From the NCBI RefSeq assembly GCF_000150275.1, contig NW_002060946.1:7297855-7361854 (forward strand): a DNA stretch of 64,000 nt, in the 5' to 3' direction. This document shows positions 1-11,297 of the stretch, one piece after another. The translations under genes and the position numbers were made by a program. This DNA is from Trichoplax adhaerens (Eukaryota > Placozoa > Uniplacotomia > Trichoplacea > Trichoplacidae). The first letter of the stretch is position 1. Each line of letters opens with the position of its first letter. The notes under the pieces were generated by a model. It did no database searches. It had not been told where the DNA came from and saw only the letters and a program-made list of their open reading frames with translations.

Positions 1-85
1 ATGAAAGTACCACGTAACTGCAATTTATGGACGCTTGATCTGATTGCAATTACTCATTCAAAATATATACGCATATGTTACTTAC

Positions 86-3000
86 TATGAGGAAGACGGC
101 GCCCAAGAGTGTTGCTTTGATCTTCACATCTAAGTCCATTGGGACTAAAGTACATAAATAGATTTAGTATTACTTTCATAATTCCATTGTCATGATTAGC
201 TATATAACTTTAACCACTACAAATTACATGTTATTCCGAAATTATCGGCATCTGTGTATGCTTCTTTTAAAAAGCCAGACCACTGTTTCGTTATCTTGCC
301 AACGGGTGTTTCACCTTCAAGAGGTAAAACCTAGTTCGAGGTAAACAAATGCATTACGTATGCAGACTATTACATATAATACTTCAATTATATCAATGTA
401 TTAGTAATCAAGTTAAGGGGTCAGACTTTGATGATGAATATGTACCATTTTCAATAGTTTACTTTAAAAACATTACCTCAAAGTTAACATCGCCAAAGCA
501 TGAACAAGGGCAAAATGGTCCTTTAATTCTTAGGACTGGGTTTCTGTTGGCGTCCAAAATTTTAAACTCAGGAAAGATAACAGACCACCTTACCAAATAA
601 TTAATTGACAATAATCCAAAAGCGTTAGCAACATAGCGTATTAGTAAATGGAATGATGAATTTAATTGTATCTTATAAGAACTCAATTAAGTTGAATAAT
701 ATTGAGCTTACTGTTGCTCGATATAACCAATGGGTGTGCCAGGTGGTGATTGCACCTCCAATTCCTGTAAGCAGCAGGGACAACAGCAGCAAGAGCAGCG
801 AAGAGGACGTACCAAATGGATGATTTCTCGGTTATTATTATCGCAAATGCTCATCTCAAATGAACGCAATGGTCCGCAGCATTGTAAAGTTAAACAATCG
901 TTTTCTGCACATATTCATTAAAGTAGGGAAGAAAATTTTGAAATGAAAGCACCGATACCCAGAAAATAAATGCAACGTGAAATGAGAAATCGTCTTGGTC
1001 CTATTCTATCGATCAAGGTATTACTTACGCTCAGCAGCAAAATAGACTTGTTGACCCATGCTGTTCTTAACCATGTATCTGTTGTGCGTTTCCCAGTTTG
1101 TAAATACTATATACAGTGAATAAGAGAAAAGAACTTATTATTCCTTTATCCTTATTCTTCGACTAAATTTGTGTATATGTTACGAATATATACACAGTAT
1201 TCATAAAAATCCATTTCGTTTATATAGGCATAAAATAATATTTACTCAGACGATCGAGTAATCTCATTTGCTATCTGTACATGAATTTCCTGGCTATTTT
1301 GGGGACTGCGAGATGACACGACGTATAAATCCTCTTATAAATGCGTACCATATACTGTAATATTTAAGAGCGTAAATACTGTGAAAGCAAAATCAGTTCA
1401 ATCAATTTTTTAGGGCAATATTTTACAGGACCGTTTCTAATAATCCATTAAAAGTAAACCGGCCAACAGGCACGAGTTCTCTATATAATCTAGGCCAATC
1501 TGGATACATTATAAAAATGCAATCAGAAATACAGCAGTAGTTCATCGTAACCAAATTCAGTAAGGAAGTACTACTACATACAATGTAAGTTTAGTAATCA
1601 GCAAACTTTTTCGAGTTAATTATCTAACGTGGGTAAGATATAAGATTTTTTCAGCGTGCAATCAATATTCTTAGGTGAGCATAACTGACTCTTGGCAGAT
1701 TTAGTAACTGCAAATTAGAGTATAACGGACACTGGATTAATTATTATGGCGCTTTAATTAATCTGTGATTACTACGAGCTTGAGTGAAATGCGTATTAGA
1801 TTATTACCGCAATAGGGAATTTTACGAATAAGGACATGGCGCCCAGATGCAGTGGTGAAAATGCGGAGGGATATAAAAAAGGATTAATTGCATTCATGGG
1901 TGGAACAGTCTTTCTAACAAACACCGACGATGTGAGATAGTTTCTACTCTCGAATGTAATGTATGACATATATATGTTAAAGAACGGTACAAGGATTTCA
2001 TGGTTAATAATATAAAAAGGTATTTAGCATTAACAACGGAGGAAAATTAGTGGAAATAGGCAAGCGTATCAGGCTAACGTCGTAGCCAATCTGTTCTTGT
2101 ATACCGATACTTTATTAATTATGTTATAGGTTTGATCACGGTGGGAATTTGGATATACAGTAAATGTTAAAGTAATGGATTTTCTATCAGTACAGTATAC
2201 TCGTGAGCGCATAACTTCAATTACTGTCTTTGGCAATTGGTACTCAGTAACTGCGGAGCATAGCCGTCCAGTAAAAAAAATAAACAGCTCGGGAATTGAT
2301 ACAAGTCGTCCTGTTGAAAACATCTACTTTAGAGAATATGAAGGAAGAAGATCCCAATAGCAAAATCTGAGTCTATATCCATGATTGGCAGTGAGTTTAG
2401 TTATACGTCCTCCTACGCCTGCTGTCAGGGACTACTTTGCAAGGTGTAATCGGCAAAAAAATGCTGGAAAAAAGGTCAAAGAAAATTTTCAATTGCATCT
2501 ATAGTATTTGTTTTGTGTCGTAGTCCCTGCCTATTACTGCATCAAGTACATACAGTCTAAACGATGTGATCAGGGTTCGTCGAGATCCAATCGACAACGG
2601 CTTCGCTTTAGCTTTTAACCACGCTAATAAACGTTCTGCATCACTTCATTAATTCATATCCTACTCAACATCTCTGAATCTATTTTATCTCCACCAAAGC
2701 GATCAATTTGCATTTTCTAAATTGATCCAATTGTCCAACACCCCAATACCTACTGTACAGTAAAGTCGACTGGAGATTAACGAGAGTCGTACACTTTGCG
2801 GAAAAGGAAAGAAATGGAGTCTAGACGATCGTGGCTGTTGTACCATCAACTACTGTCATGTCTATTGTGCAATGAAGGGAGGGGGAGGTTTGATATTAAA
2901 AAAAAAAATGGCAATTACATTCTAATAATTCGACCAGTTGATGAATCAAAAGTTGATCAATTTGAGTTAGATATTCAAGACCAGGAGGGCAACCAGCTAT

Positions 3001-3324
3001 ACTAGGCGGTGGAGCCATCCACTGAACTTGCTGTTGCTGTGGCGGCATTGCTGGAGGAGCCATTCCAGCCTGTGGGGGAAATTGTTGCGGTTGTTGTTGC
3101 CATTGGCCTGGTTGTTGCATAACGGCTTGGCCAGGTGGAGCCATTCCATATTGGGCTTGAGCAACGGGAGGATATTGCTGGCCTGGTGGAGGATATTGCT
3201 GGCCTGGTGGAGGATATTGCTGCGCTGGTGGAGGATATTGTTGCCCTGGTGGTGGCTGCTTCTGCTGGTCGGGTCCGGCAAAAGTGACATTGACTTGTTG
3301 AGGATTTCCTTGCTCTTGACTCAT
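86..3324 (-). CDS. Phospholipid scramblase, copy 1 (PLSCR-1; 3' end off window)
   Basis: Six exons can be placed: 2919-3324, 1029-1106, 712-904, 477-588, 228-330 and 86-144, giving 317 codons with phases that join cleanly. Exon 1 holds a Pro/Gln-rich leader with repeated GQQYPPP, then VQWMAPPP and [18 protein letters not shown], the entry motif of the scramblase domain. Exon 2 carries [12 protein letters not shown]. Exon 3 carries [12 protein letters not shown] and the Cys-rich [15 protein letters not shown], the site palmitoylated in the human protein. Exon 5 has [10 protein letters not shown] and the calcium-loop start DADNFGIT, completed in exon 6 by FPMDLDVK and the membrane helix [11 protein letters not shown]. 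By family, the product moves phospholipids across the bilayer in response to calcium and can enter the nucleus. After codon I a GTAAGT donor follows; by analogy with copies 2 and 3 a short last exon starting DF should lie left of base 1. The ATG at 3324 is the first in frame. Confidence 0.93.
1107..2918. other. Long intron 1 of PLSCR-1
   Basis: AT-rich intron of about 1.8 kb. I see no exon of the scramblase in it. It holds an inverted repeat with 10-base arms, CAGGGACTAC at 2426-2435 and GTAGTCCCTG at 2520-2529. Short open frames near 2069-2360 on both strands have no recognisable content. Confidence 0.75.
3167..3252 (-). repeat. Coding minisatellite, 21-bp unit, in PLSCR-1 exon 1
   Basis: About four copies of a 21-base unit encode the heptad GQQYPPP or AQQYPPP. 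The unit length is a multiple of three, so copy-number change would keep the frame. Pro/Tyr-rich leaders are usual in scramblases, but such a regular repeat is not present in copies 2 and 3. Confidence 0.85.
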
Positions 3325-3629
3325 GCTTTGTTTTCACCGAATACAGTAATAGTAGTACAATCGATTCAGCAATAGAGAATAGATTCCAATAAGAAAGTTA
3401 TCCAAGTTTTTTTTCCGTCGACGAAGAAGAAGAAGACTGTTGAGTAAACTGGAAAGAGCCGAAAATGCCTCCAAAAGCTTTTCACCATGCTTTTAAAAAC
3501 GTAGTCCCATAGAGTTTCCTAGTAACGCCCAAAATGATAGTTACTGCTTACCGGCCAGTAGCTTCGTTTCAGCACTCTAGTAGTAGCAAACCGCGCTGTG
3601 GTGCTGTACCGGTACAGTGCATGTCCTCC

Positions 3630-3800
3630 AATGAATCCGAAATCCGAAATGGTTTGACATCGGTGAATCCGAAATCCGAAATGACGATATTCGCCAATCC
3701 AAATCCGATCCAATAAGAAAATAATATAATGGATCTGAATGAATCCGAATTTTCTACAATCCGAATCCAATCCGATCGGATTGGATTCGAGTCGGATTTC
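3630..3800. repeat. AATCCGA-rich simple repeat with 28-bp perfect palindrome
   Basis: The motif AATCCGA and its variants recur about ten times. Bases 3762-3789 read identically on both strands, with centre CCGATCGG and end half-site CGAATCC. The copies left of the centre are in one orientation and those right of it are inverted, so the block could form a cruciform or an RNA hairpin. Confidence 0.85.
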
Positions 3801-3885
3801 CTACAGTGTACAGTACAGTACTATACTAGACGATTGCTAAACACTGGACTGTACACTGTACACTGTACAGTACAGAGAGGGAGGC
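3800..3885. repeat. Cluster of GTACAGTAC / GTACACTGTAC repeats
   Basis: Overlapping copies of TGTACAGTAC and TGTACACTGTAC form nested self-complementary sequence. The same words recur at 3955-3968, 4418-4456, 8206-8212, 9055-9061, 18078-18088 and 19612-19730, mostly in the left 30 kb. Function is unknown; they may be footprints of a miniature transposon or of replication slippage. Confidence 0.8.
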
Positions 3886-4417
3886 TGGGCGCGGTGCGAA
3901 AAAGTGACGTCATGCCCTTGAGTCAGCCAATCAAAATTCTCGTTTTTGATCTTGTACAGTGTACAGTATCACCGTTTTTGAGGCAATGTACTGTACATCG
4001 TGATTATTTTCTTTTCAGATAAATCGACGAATATTTTTTGAGTTATTTCTTCATCAAAATCAATAAAATTTTATACGTGTGAAGAGAGGAAGTTCTGGTA
4101 AAGATTTTTGTATAGTTTATTTTTGTTAAATAATTGTCCTTAACCAATTTTATTTACGATTTATGGTGTACCGTTATTCTTCTAGAAATAGCCATTTTAC
4201 AGTATTTACTGGTAACAACTACAATGTAATTTTGACTTTGATACTGAAGCGATATGTCCGCTACGCATTACGTAAATGTGCTCTGGCATAAACGTTACGC
4301 TAATACCGAATCGCCGAAAAAACATGGCGAGTTTGCATTAAAATGATGTTTGATACATTCATTTCAGTCATTTTATAAGCAAGAAATAGGGGTTTTGATT
4401 GTAAAATGATCAGTAAA

Positions 4418-4456
4418 TACTGTACTGTACGATACTGTACTGTACTGTACTGTACA
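4418..4456. repeat. Second GTACTGTAC cluster
   Basis: A run of TACTGTAC units with period five or ten, of the same type as the cluster near 3.8 kb. There is no coding capacity. Confidence 0.8.
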
Positions 4457-6296
4457 CTTGTGTTCTTGATGTAGCCAAAATCAACAATTGAAGCAAAATA
4501 GCTGCGGCCATTTATGGTATACGCTTACACTTCCAAGTATAGATATGTTTATGTCTGTACATCAAGCTCTATCATCATCTCAAGGCATGAGAATCGATTT
4601 TAGCACAGTTCTAATACAGAATGAAGCTCGTATAGTCATGAAATACTTCCCAGGAGTATTTCATAGTCCATAGTACAGGACAGTAATTGAATTCATTTTT
4701 ATCCTTGTTCTACTGTCTAATGTTGGTTCACGCCCTCTACCCGACAACGCTTTGACTACAGTACACCACTGCAGTGCTACTATGGATACGTACATCATTT
4801 CACTGATACTAACTCAATTTATATGCAATGTCTAAAATATGGGAAGAGTGGACTTTCTGCATTCTTATAGTGGCGTCCAGTAGCTTGGAAATGGTTTCAT
4901 TTTATTGGATACCACCTAGAATAGAATAGAGAATATAGTAGCGTCCAGCAGCTTCCAAATGGTTGCATTTTTGATGCAACCATGAATAGAATACTATATT
5001 CAATATCAATTCAGTTTTACGCATCCACTCCTTAAATGCCCAACCTAGCAACCGACCCAAACCAATAGCGATCATAACCTATCAATTATTTCTGCGTATT
5101 TGAATTTATTGAATGGATAGAGATTGAATAACTTTCTTGTTTCTATTTCTAGTCATGATTTAATGATAGGAGTACTGTCATGTATAGAGCATATAATAAT
5201 AAAATACAACTATCGCTGCTTTGTATTCTTGCCCAACTTATTACTAAACTCTTACGAGTCTGGCATACTTTTCAATATCGAAACATGTCACAGGACATGC
5301 CAACACCATCATCTATCACACAAGCTAGAGGGGAAAATTGAAAATGGAAATCTATGAGTAGACCGTATATTGTTTGAATATAGTCCAATAAAGTTCTTGG
5401 TGATATGTTAACACTGCAGTTATCCTATATGGGCACGAGTTCGTAATACAGCATCTGTAAGGTTAAGAGATAAATGTAATTCCAGCTAAAATTTTACCGG
5501 ATCGCGCGTTTGCATTAAAGTATCTCATACATACGAGTCGTCCTAGGTATTATCCAAAACTAACCTTAACTACAGATTTTATTAGTATTTGTGCACATCA
5601 AATGACGCTCTATTTGGGCTGAATTTGAATACCCATTTTCATAGCATCGCAATGTCTGCGTGGCTATAGGCCGATCTCAAAATCTTTAGCTTCTCATCAA
5701 AACTTTCTATAGCACAACTAATAGGGGATTGTAGCAGCATAGAATCGATTGTAAGGTAATCTCTACCAGTTTATGGTATAAGTTGATCTTGCTTTCAAAT
5801 TAATATTTATTAACCTATATTCGATACTAGTGCATAGCAACTCTAGGTTAAATATATATCACTAGAGAAAGAAAGCTACCAAACCATTCCTGTCGCGGTT
5901 CTAATCATACTTTTGTTAACAACATCTTGATAGCATTATATAGTGCTTGCTATAATTATTCTATAACTATACTACGGTGCTACAGCAATACATCTCCGTC
6001 AATTCCGACTAGCTTCAGAAAATATTCTATGCCGTCAGTTATCTATTCTAAAAAAAATTTATTTTCTACAAGATTGAATATTAAAACAACAAAACGAAAC
6101 AGATACTGTATAATACCGTGAGATGTGAGGAAATTTAAAATGCCATTGAGAATTGACGAACAAATTAAAAATTACATTGGCTGAATTACCCTTCACATAA
6201 TACCAATCGCTGATATGTACGGTAATTAAGTTATTAGAGCACTAATAATTTAAGGATTTACATTTCTATTATCTTAAATTCAAATAATTGATGGTT

Positions 6297-6302
6297 TTAT
6301 TC
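6297..6302 (-). promoter_or_regulatory. Probable polyadenylation signal of PLSCR-2
   Basis: On the minus strand this reads AATAAA, about 75 bases beyond the TAG stop at 6376-6378. Its position and sequence suit a cleavage/polyadenylation hexamer. Confidence 0.5.
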
Positions 6303-6375
6303 TATTTTAAAAATAACTACGAGATAGTTCAGTTTAAAAATTTCGCATTTGTTACGATGATCTGATAAAAACTTT

Positions 6376-9300
6376 CTAATTACTGCCACCGTAATTATTA
6401 TTATTGCAGCTGTCTTCAAAGAACATGAAATCCTGTTTGCAAAAGAAAATCAGGTTATTAATAAACATATTTGTGTCCAAATTATAAATGTAAATTAACG
6501 GTTTGTATTAAAGCAATGATTTTAGTTCCAAGTATGTTATCGTACTGTAAATTGAGTCAGGAACTACTATACTCCACTAAAATGAATGAGTACTAAAGAT
6601 GGAACTGCATTCATATTTAAAGGTCTTACGGCGCATCAGGGAAGGAAAAGAAAGTTATTTTATAAGAAAAATTTATTTAGCGTGATTAAACGATAATCTT
6701 ACAATAAGAAAGACAGCTCCCAATAAAGTAGCCTTCGCTTTTACGTCCAGGTCCATTGGAACTAACGTAGATAATTGAAATCCAAGATAGCAAAGTCAAA
6801 ATTATGTGATAAATAATCGCTAAAAAGTTACCTATCGTTTCATAAACACGGCATAATATGCGTATATAATTCATAATAATAATTAGGAAACAGCCGCTGT
6901 AAATTCTATTTTTGATGCAGCTTGTAGCATTTGAGTAATCTGACATACGAGTGTATTTCCATTACATACTACTGTGTTATACATGAAAAAATGATCTGCA
7001 TTGATTTTGGACATGCAGAGTAAGAACTGATATCATGAAATAGTGAGAGTATTTGTTCGATGGATATAAGCAATAGCTAAGATAAAATGTAACTGATAGT
7101 ATTTCTTACAACTAATTCCGAAGTTGTCAGCATCCGTAAATACTTCCTTTGCCAATCCAGACCACTGCTTAGTAATTCTACCAACAGATTGACTGCCATC
7201 AGCAGAAGTTACCTTAATACGAACATTAATGAAAGCGACGAACTTCATAAATACGTACGATATACTTGTTTAATGACAACAAGTTACGCTTTCTAGCGAA
7301 ATTGTTAGCGTTCATATAAAACTATGATGGCTTTTAGTAACCTAAAAACGCAGGACCATGAACATGTTCTAAATAGCTGTTTAGGAGTAATTTCATGTTA
7401 CCTACCTCAAAATTAACGTCTTTACAGCAAGAACAAGTCCAGCAAGGTCCCTTGATTTTCAACAGTACGTTTTTGTTAGCATCCATAATATTAAACTCCG
7501 GAAAGATTATGGTCCATCTTGAAATATCAACAATAGATTAACTACTTATGTAACAACTGTATATTAACTTTGAATAATTATCTCCTCCTTACTTTTGCTC
7601 AATATAACCGATGGTAGTGCCAGGCGGAGATTGAACTTCCATTTCTTGCAAACAGCACGGAAAGCAGCACTCATCACATCGTAGAGGACGAACTAAATGA
7701 ATGATTTCCCGGTTACTGTTGTCTGTAATGCTCATTTCAAACGATCGTATAGGCCCACAGCATTGCAGGTTGAGGCAGTCATTTTCTATTGCATTAATAT
7801 GGCAGAAGTAGTTTATTATTTTGAAATTATGAATATAAACTGAAAAATATGATAAATCGAGTCTTTTTTTGTAGCAGATAATTACAGTATTTTTACGAGC
7901 ACAGTTTCGGTCTGTTGAGCATATAATGAGGATCACTTCATCATTCTGCTTTTGCTCGATGCTAAATATACATTACAGTATCATTCTCTATATCAAAGAT
8001 ATACCGTATATCCCTTATTAAATGATACCTACTTTCAGCAGCGAAAAAAACTTGTTGTCCCATGGTATTCTTGACCGTGAATCTATTCAATGTTTCCCAG
8101 TTGGTCATCACTATAAAGATACAGATGCAGTAGTTATTAGTAAAATGTTATTATATTACAGTTATAGTGGATGAATACCATCGCTGCAAACTTATATGAG
8201 TACTATACTGTACGTATATCATATACTACAGTCTAATAGATTGAACTAATGGGCTGAAATGAAAAATGATCAAAGGATAAATGGACCCTATTGAAGGTAC
8301 ATAATAAAAAGTATAATTTCATGTATATGCAATTTTCTCATTAATTAATTAGACTTAATTAGTTGATCAACACGTTTTTTTTAAATTGACAAGCGACACA
8401 CTTTGCGTGAGAATGCGCGTATGCTATTACTAAAATGTATAATAATTATAATTGAATCCATTTTTGGATAAAAATCCTACAACAGGGACTATAATAAAGA
8501 TTGGAATTGTACTAAAAACTCTTAATGGACAATCGATTGTGGATGGATATTGATAAAACAGTAGTAGCGTACAGGAATTGCAGATTAGTAAGGCCACAAT
8601 GAAGATATTCTAGATAAAAGGAAGAAAGAAGTAACATTTCTAGACGGGGATGAGTAGCGATAAAGTAGCAAAAGTTGATTCTATTAGTTCTAAAAGTTAT
8701 TATGACAGTGATATCCTACTAGACGGCAAATAATACAGTATAATTAATGTAGTAGTATATAAAATAAATTAAATAGATACATCATTATTACTTTCTGCCT
8801 GCCAGTAAAATGCCACTAATGATAATACTGTAAAAAGATCGTAAGCGGTTTGCACTTTCAGTAACGTTATAAGGCAACTATTTCCATCCAGATAGCTAAT
8901 TTCCACTAAAACTAAGACTAAAACACAATGCTATTGCACGAAAGAGGAGTAATATTTCTATTCCTTTGGTAATTATTAAGACCAGAAGACTTGCACGTTT
9001 GACAACATGACCCTTTTCATTTTATGAAAAATAGCAATACGCAGCATTGCACACTGTACAGTATGTGATCAATTCATTCACGAGGTGCTATATCTATCTT
9101 GTCAATACTACAGTATTACAAGTTAGCAAGTGGGGGATATTATTAGTTTATTTAACTATAATTGCTCCACTTGCTTTCCCGATCTCAGTTGATATCGTAT
9201 CCCCACATTCAGTAGAAGTAAATGACTTTAGTTCTTGTTATTAATGTCAGTACTGTGCCAAAGATTGTACAACAGTACTTATGCAAACTAACAACTCAGT

Positions 9301-10866
9301 AATAAATGTCAACAGAATCAACAAAATTAGGACAAGGCGGACGTAAATAAATTTCTCTGTGTTTTATATGTACATACAGCACGACTATATCACATGGTAA
9401 CGCATACTGTATATACTCGTCATAATGGTTATATTTATTTAATCAAGCAACAATAATACTAAACAGAAATGTCAATGTCTTTTCTAGTACAGTCGAACAC
9501 AAGAGAGAAAAAATAAAAAATAATTAATACGCCGCATCAACGTCTCTGATTTTTCCATGGGCATGGACTATTCAATACAAGTAGATTTGCCGCTTGTTCT
9601 ACTTGGCTAACTACGGAATACTGATTGTACTGGTACTTTTTTACTTTTGCATCCCATACAGCCCATTTAATTAATATACTGTAGATTAGCATCAAACTTA
9701 TGTATATCTTTGACTTTTCCATGGACAAGAACGATTCAATACGAGTAGATTCGCTGTTGGTTCTACTTGGCCAACTACGGAATACTGATTGTACTTGTAC
9801 TTATTTACTTTTGCATCGCATAAGTACATTTAATATACTGTAGATTAGTATGAAAGTTACGTATATCTCTGACTTTTCCATGGACAGGGACGATTCAATA
9901 CGAGTAGATTCGCTGCTTGCTCTACTTGGCGAACTACAGTATACTGATTATACTTGCACTTTTTTACTTTTGCATCACACACAGTACATTTAATATACTG
10001 TAGATTAGCATGAAAGTTGCGTATATCTCTGACTTTTCCATGGACAAGCAGTATTCAAGACGAGTAGATTCGGTGCTTGTTCTACTTGGCGAACTACGGA
10101 ATACGGAGTATACTTGTATTTTTTTACTTGGCATCATATACCGTACATTTACTATAATGTAGATTAGTATGAAATTTATGTATCATTTGGGATACTTTGG
10201 CACGATCATTCGCATTATGTAGAGTATATTTACTAGACAATTTTCTAAGTTGCGTTGGGTGAGGAGTAGATGATGAGATAGTAGACAAAAAAAGTGTAAA
10301 GAAATGTATTTACTGGTATAATTTAAGAGTAAAGAGAAAAAATAAAAATGCATTGCATCAGCGACATGGACTATTTACTATAAGAAGTCTAGACAATTTT
10401 CGAGGTTGTTTGGGGTGAGGGCAACGTGAGATAGACAGACAAAAAAGTGCAAAGAGATACTTGGAGAATACTATTTTTGTGAGCTCATTAGAAGGACTAT
10501 GTGAAATTTGAAATAGGCGTACGTTAGATAGCCTTAGTGTCTTGTTTTTCACTCTTTACCGTGTACTATTGTAGATATTGAAAATGTGCTTTACTGTGCA
10601 GTTTCAATCTTGTAACTCATTTATTCACGTTTGCCAAGGTTTGGGTTACCTTCAAAAATTTCCACAACTTGATGAATTAATAGTTGATCGATCTGACTTA
10701 GATATTCTAGACCAGGTGGGCAACCAACAGGAATAACAGTCGGTGTTGGCATCCATTGAACTGGTGGCTGGCCTTGGGGTTGGCTTACTACTGCCGAATT
10801 TCCCGGTTGAGCAAATCCAACAGCAACACCTCCTATCGCTTCTGGTTGTCCGCTCTTTTCTTCCAT
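6376..10866 (-). CDS. Phospholipid scramblase, copy 2 (PLSCR-2), complete
   Basis: Seven exons: 10650-10866, 8033-8110, 7593-7785, 7406-7517, 7110-7212, 6703-6761 and 6376-6432, summing to 819 bases (272 aa plus stop). The leader is short ([13 protein letters not shown]), followed by VQWMPTPTV and [18 protein letters not shown]. Exon 3 has [12 protein letters not shown] and the palmitoylation-type [12 protein letters not shown]. Exon 4 has the conserved GPCWTCSCC. Exons 5 and 6 give [10 protein letters not shown] and a calcium loop [12 protein letters not shown] with the acidic ends intact, then the membrane helix [11 protein letters not shown]. The last exon is only 57 bases and reads [13 protein letters not shown] then YGGSN and stop; human PLSCR1 has DFMFFE at the same place. 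A frame open upstream of 10866 begins with TTG, so the ATG at 10866 was chosen. Intron 1 (8111-10649) is long and repeat-filled. Confidence 0.94.
9537..10185. repeat. 160-bp tandem array, four copies, inside PLSCR-2 intron 1
   Basis: The word TTTTCCATGG recurs near 9549, 9714, 9875 and 10035, at spacings of about 160 bases. Each unit continues with a CGAGTAGATTCG-type block, TACTTGGC, a T-run with TACTTTTGCATC, and TGTAGATTAG. The units differ by point changes and small indels, so the array is not brand new. There is no coding frame across units. Confidence 0.88.
10233..10490. repeat. Direct repeat of about 156 bases next to the array
   Basis: Two diverged copies begin CTAGACAATTTTC at 10233 and 10389. 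They share GGGTGAGG, a GATAG..AGACAAAAAA stretch and AAAGAGATAC-like sequence. The repeat lies inside PLSCR-2 intron 1. Confidence 0.7.
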
Positions 10867-11297
10867 TTTCCCAGCAATAGCACAACGATTGAATGTTGAT
10901 CGAATTTCGAACAATGTTGAATATCACAAGCTACCACTTGATATTGAAAAGACTCTTCTTTAGCAGAATAGAGTAATCAATTCTAGCGCAAGTTGGGTTT
11001 TTCCAAGCTAAATATCAATTTCTGCGATTGTATTGATCTGCAAAATGTCCAAGTACTATCGTATGTAAATCGCTTACCCTGCCTACGGCAATGAGTGTGG
11101 AACAAACCAACAGTGTTGTTGTGGCCTACACTCATTGCCGTGCCCAGTGTCGTGTACCTGACTTGACTTTAATGTACACTCTACCGAACCAATGGACTGA
11201 ATAAACAGGGATAATTTATACAGTACAGCAGACTATGCACAAGCAGTCTAGTGTAAACAAGAACAAAGCTACAAACGGAGGAGGGCCATGCCCAACC
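10867..11297. other. Spacer upstream of PLSCR-2 with a strong hairpin
   Basis: No gene is seen. Bases 11085-11098 (ACGGCAATGAGTGT) and 11128-11141 are perfect inverted copies of 14 bases with a 29-base loop. Some promoter elements of PLSCR-2 probably lie here, but I cannot identify any. Confidence 0.65.

Larger units (their letters stand above)
3325..6375. other. Intergenic region between PLSCR-2 and PLSCR-1
   Basis: About 3 kb between the PLSCR-2 stop and the PLSCR-1 start. It contains the AATCCGA-rich block with a large palindrome, two clusters of GTACAGTAC-type repeats, and a 25-base direct repeat beginning GCGTCCAG at about 4873 and 4943. I see no gene in it. Confidence 0.7.
8111..10649. 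other. Long intron 1 of PLSCR-2
   Basis: About 2.5 kb with no recognisable exon. The right half holds the 160-bp tandem array and a separate 156-base direct repeat; the left half is plain AT-rich DNA. Confidence 0.75.

Noticed and set aside
1-85. Read-through stop as the natural end of PLSCR-1
   Set aside because: The three scramblases share the same GTAAG donor at this codon, and copies 2 and 3 have a recognisable DF-starting last exon beyond it.
3028-3375. Plus-strand Leu/Trp-rich open frame
   Set aside because: It is the complement of the proline-rich first exon of PLSCR-1, which has strong family motifs on the minus strand.
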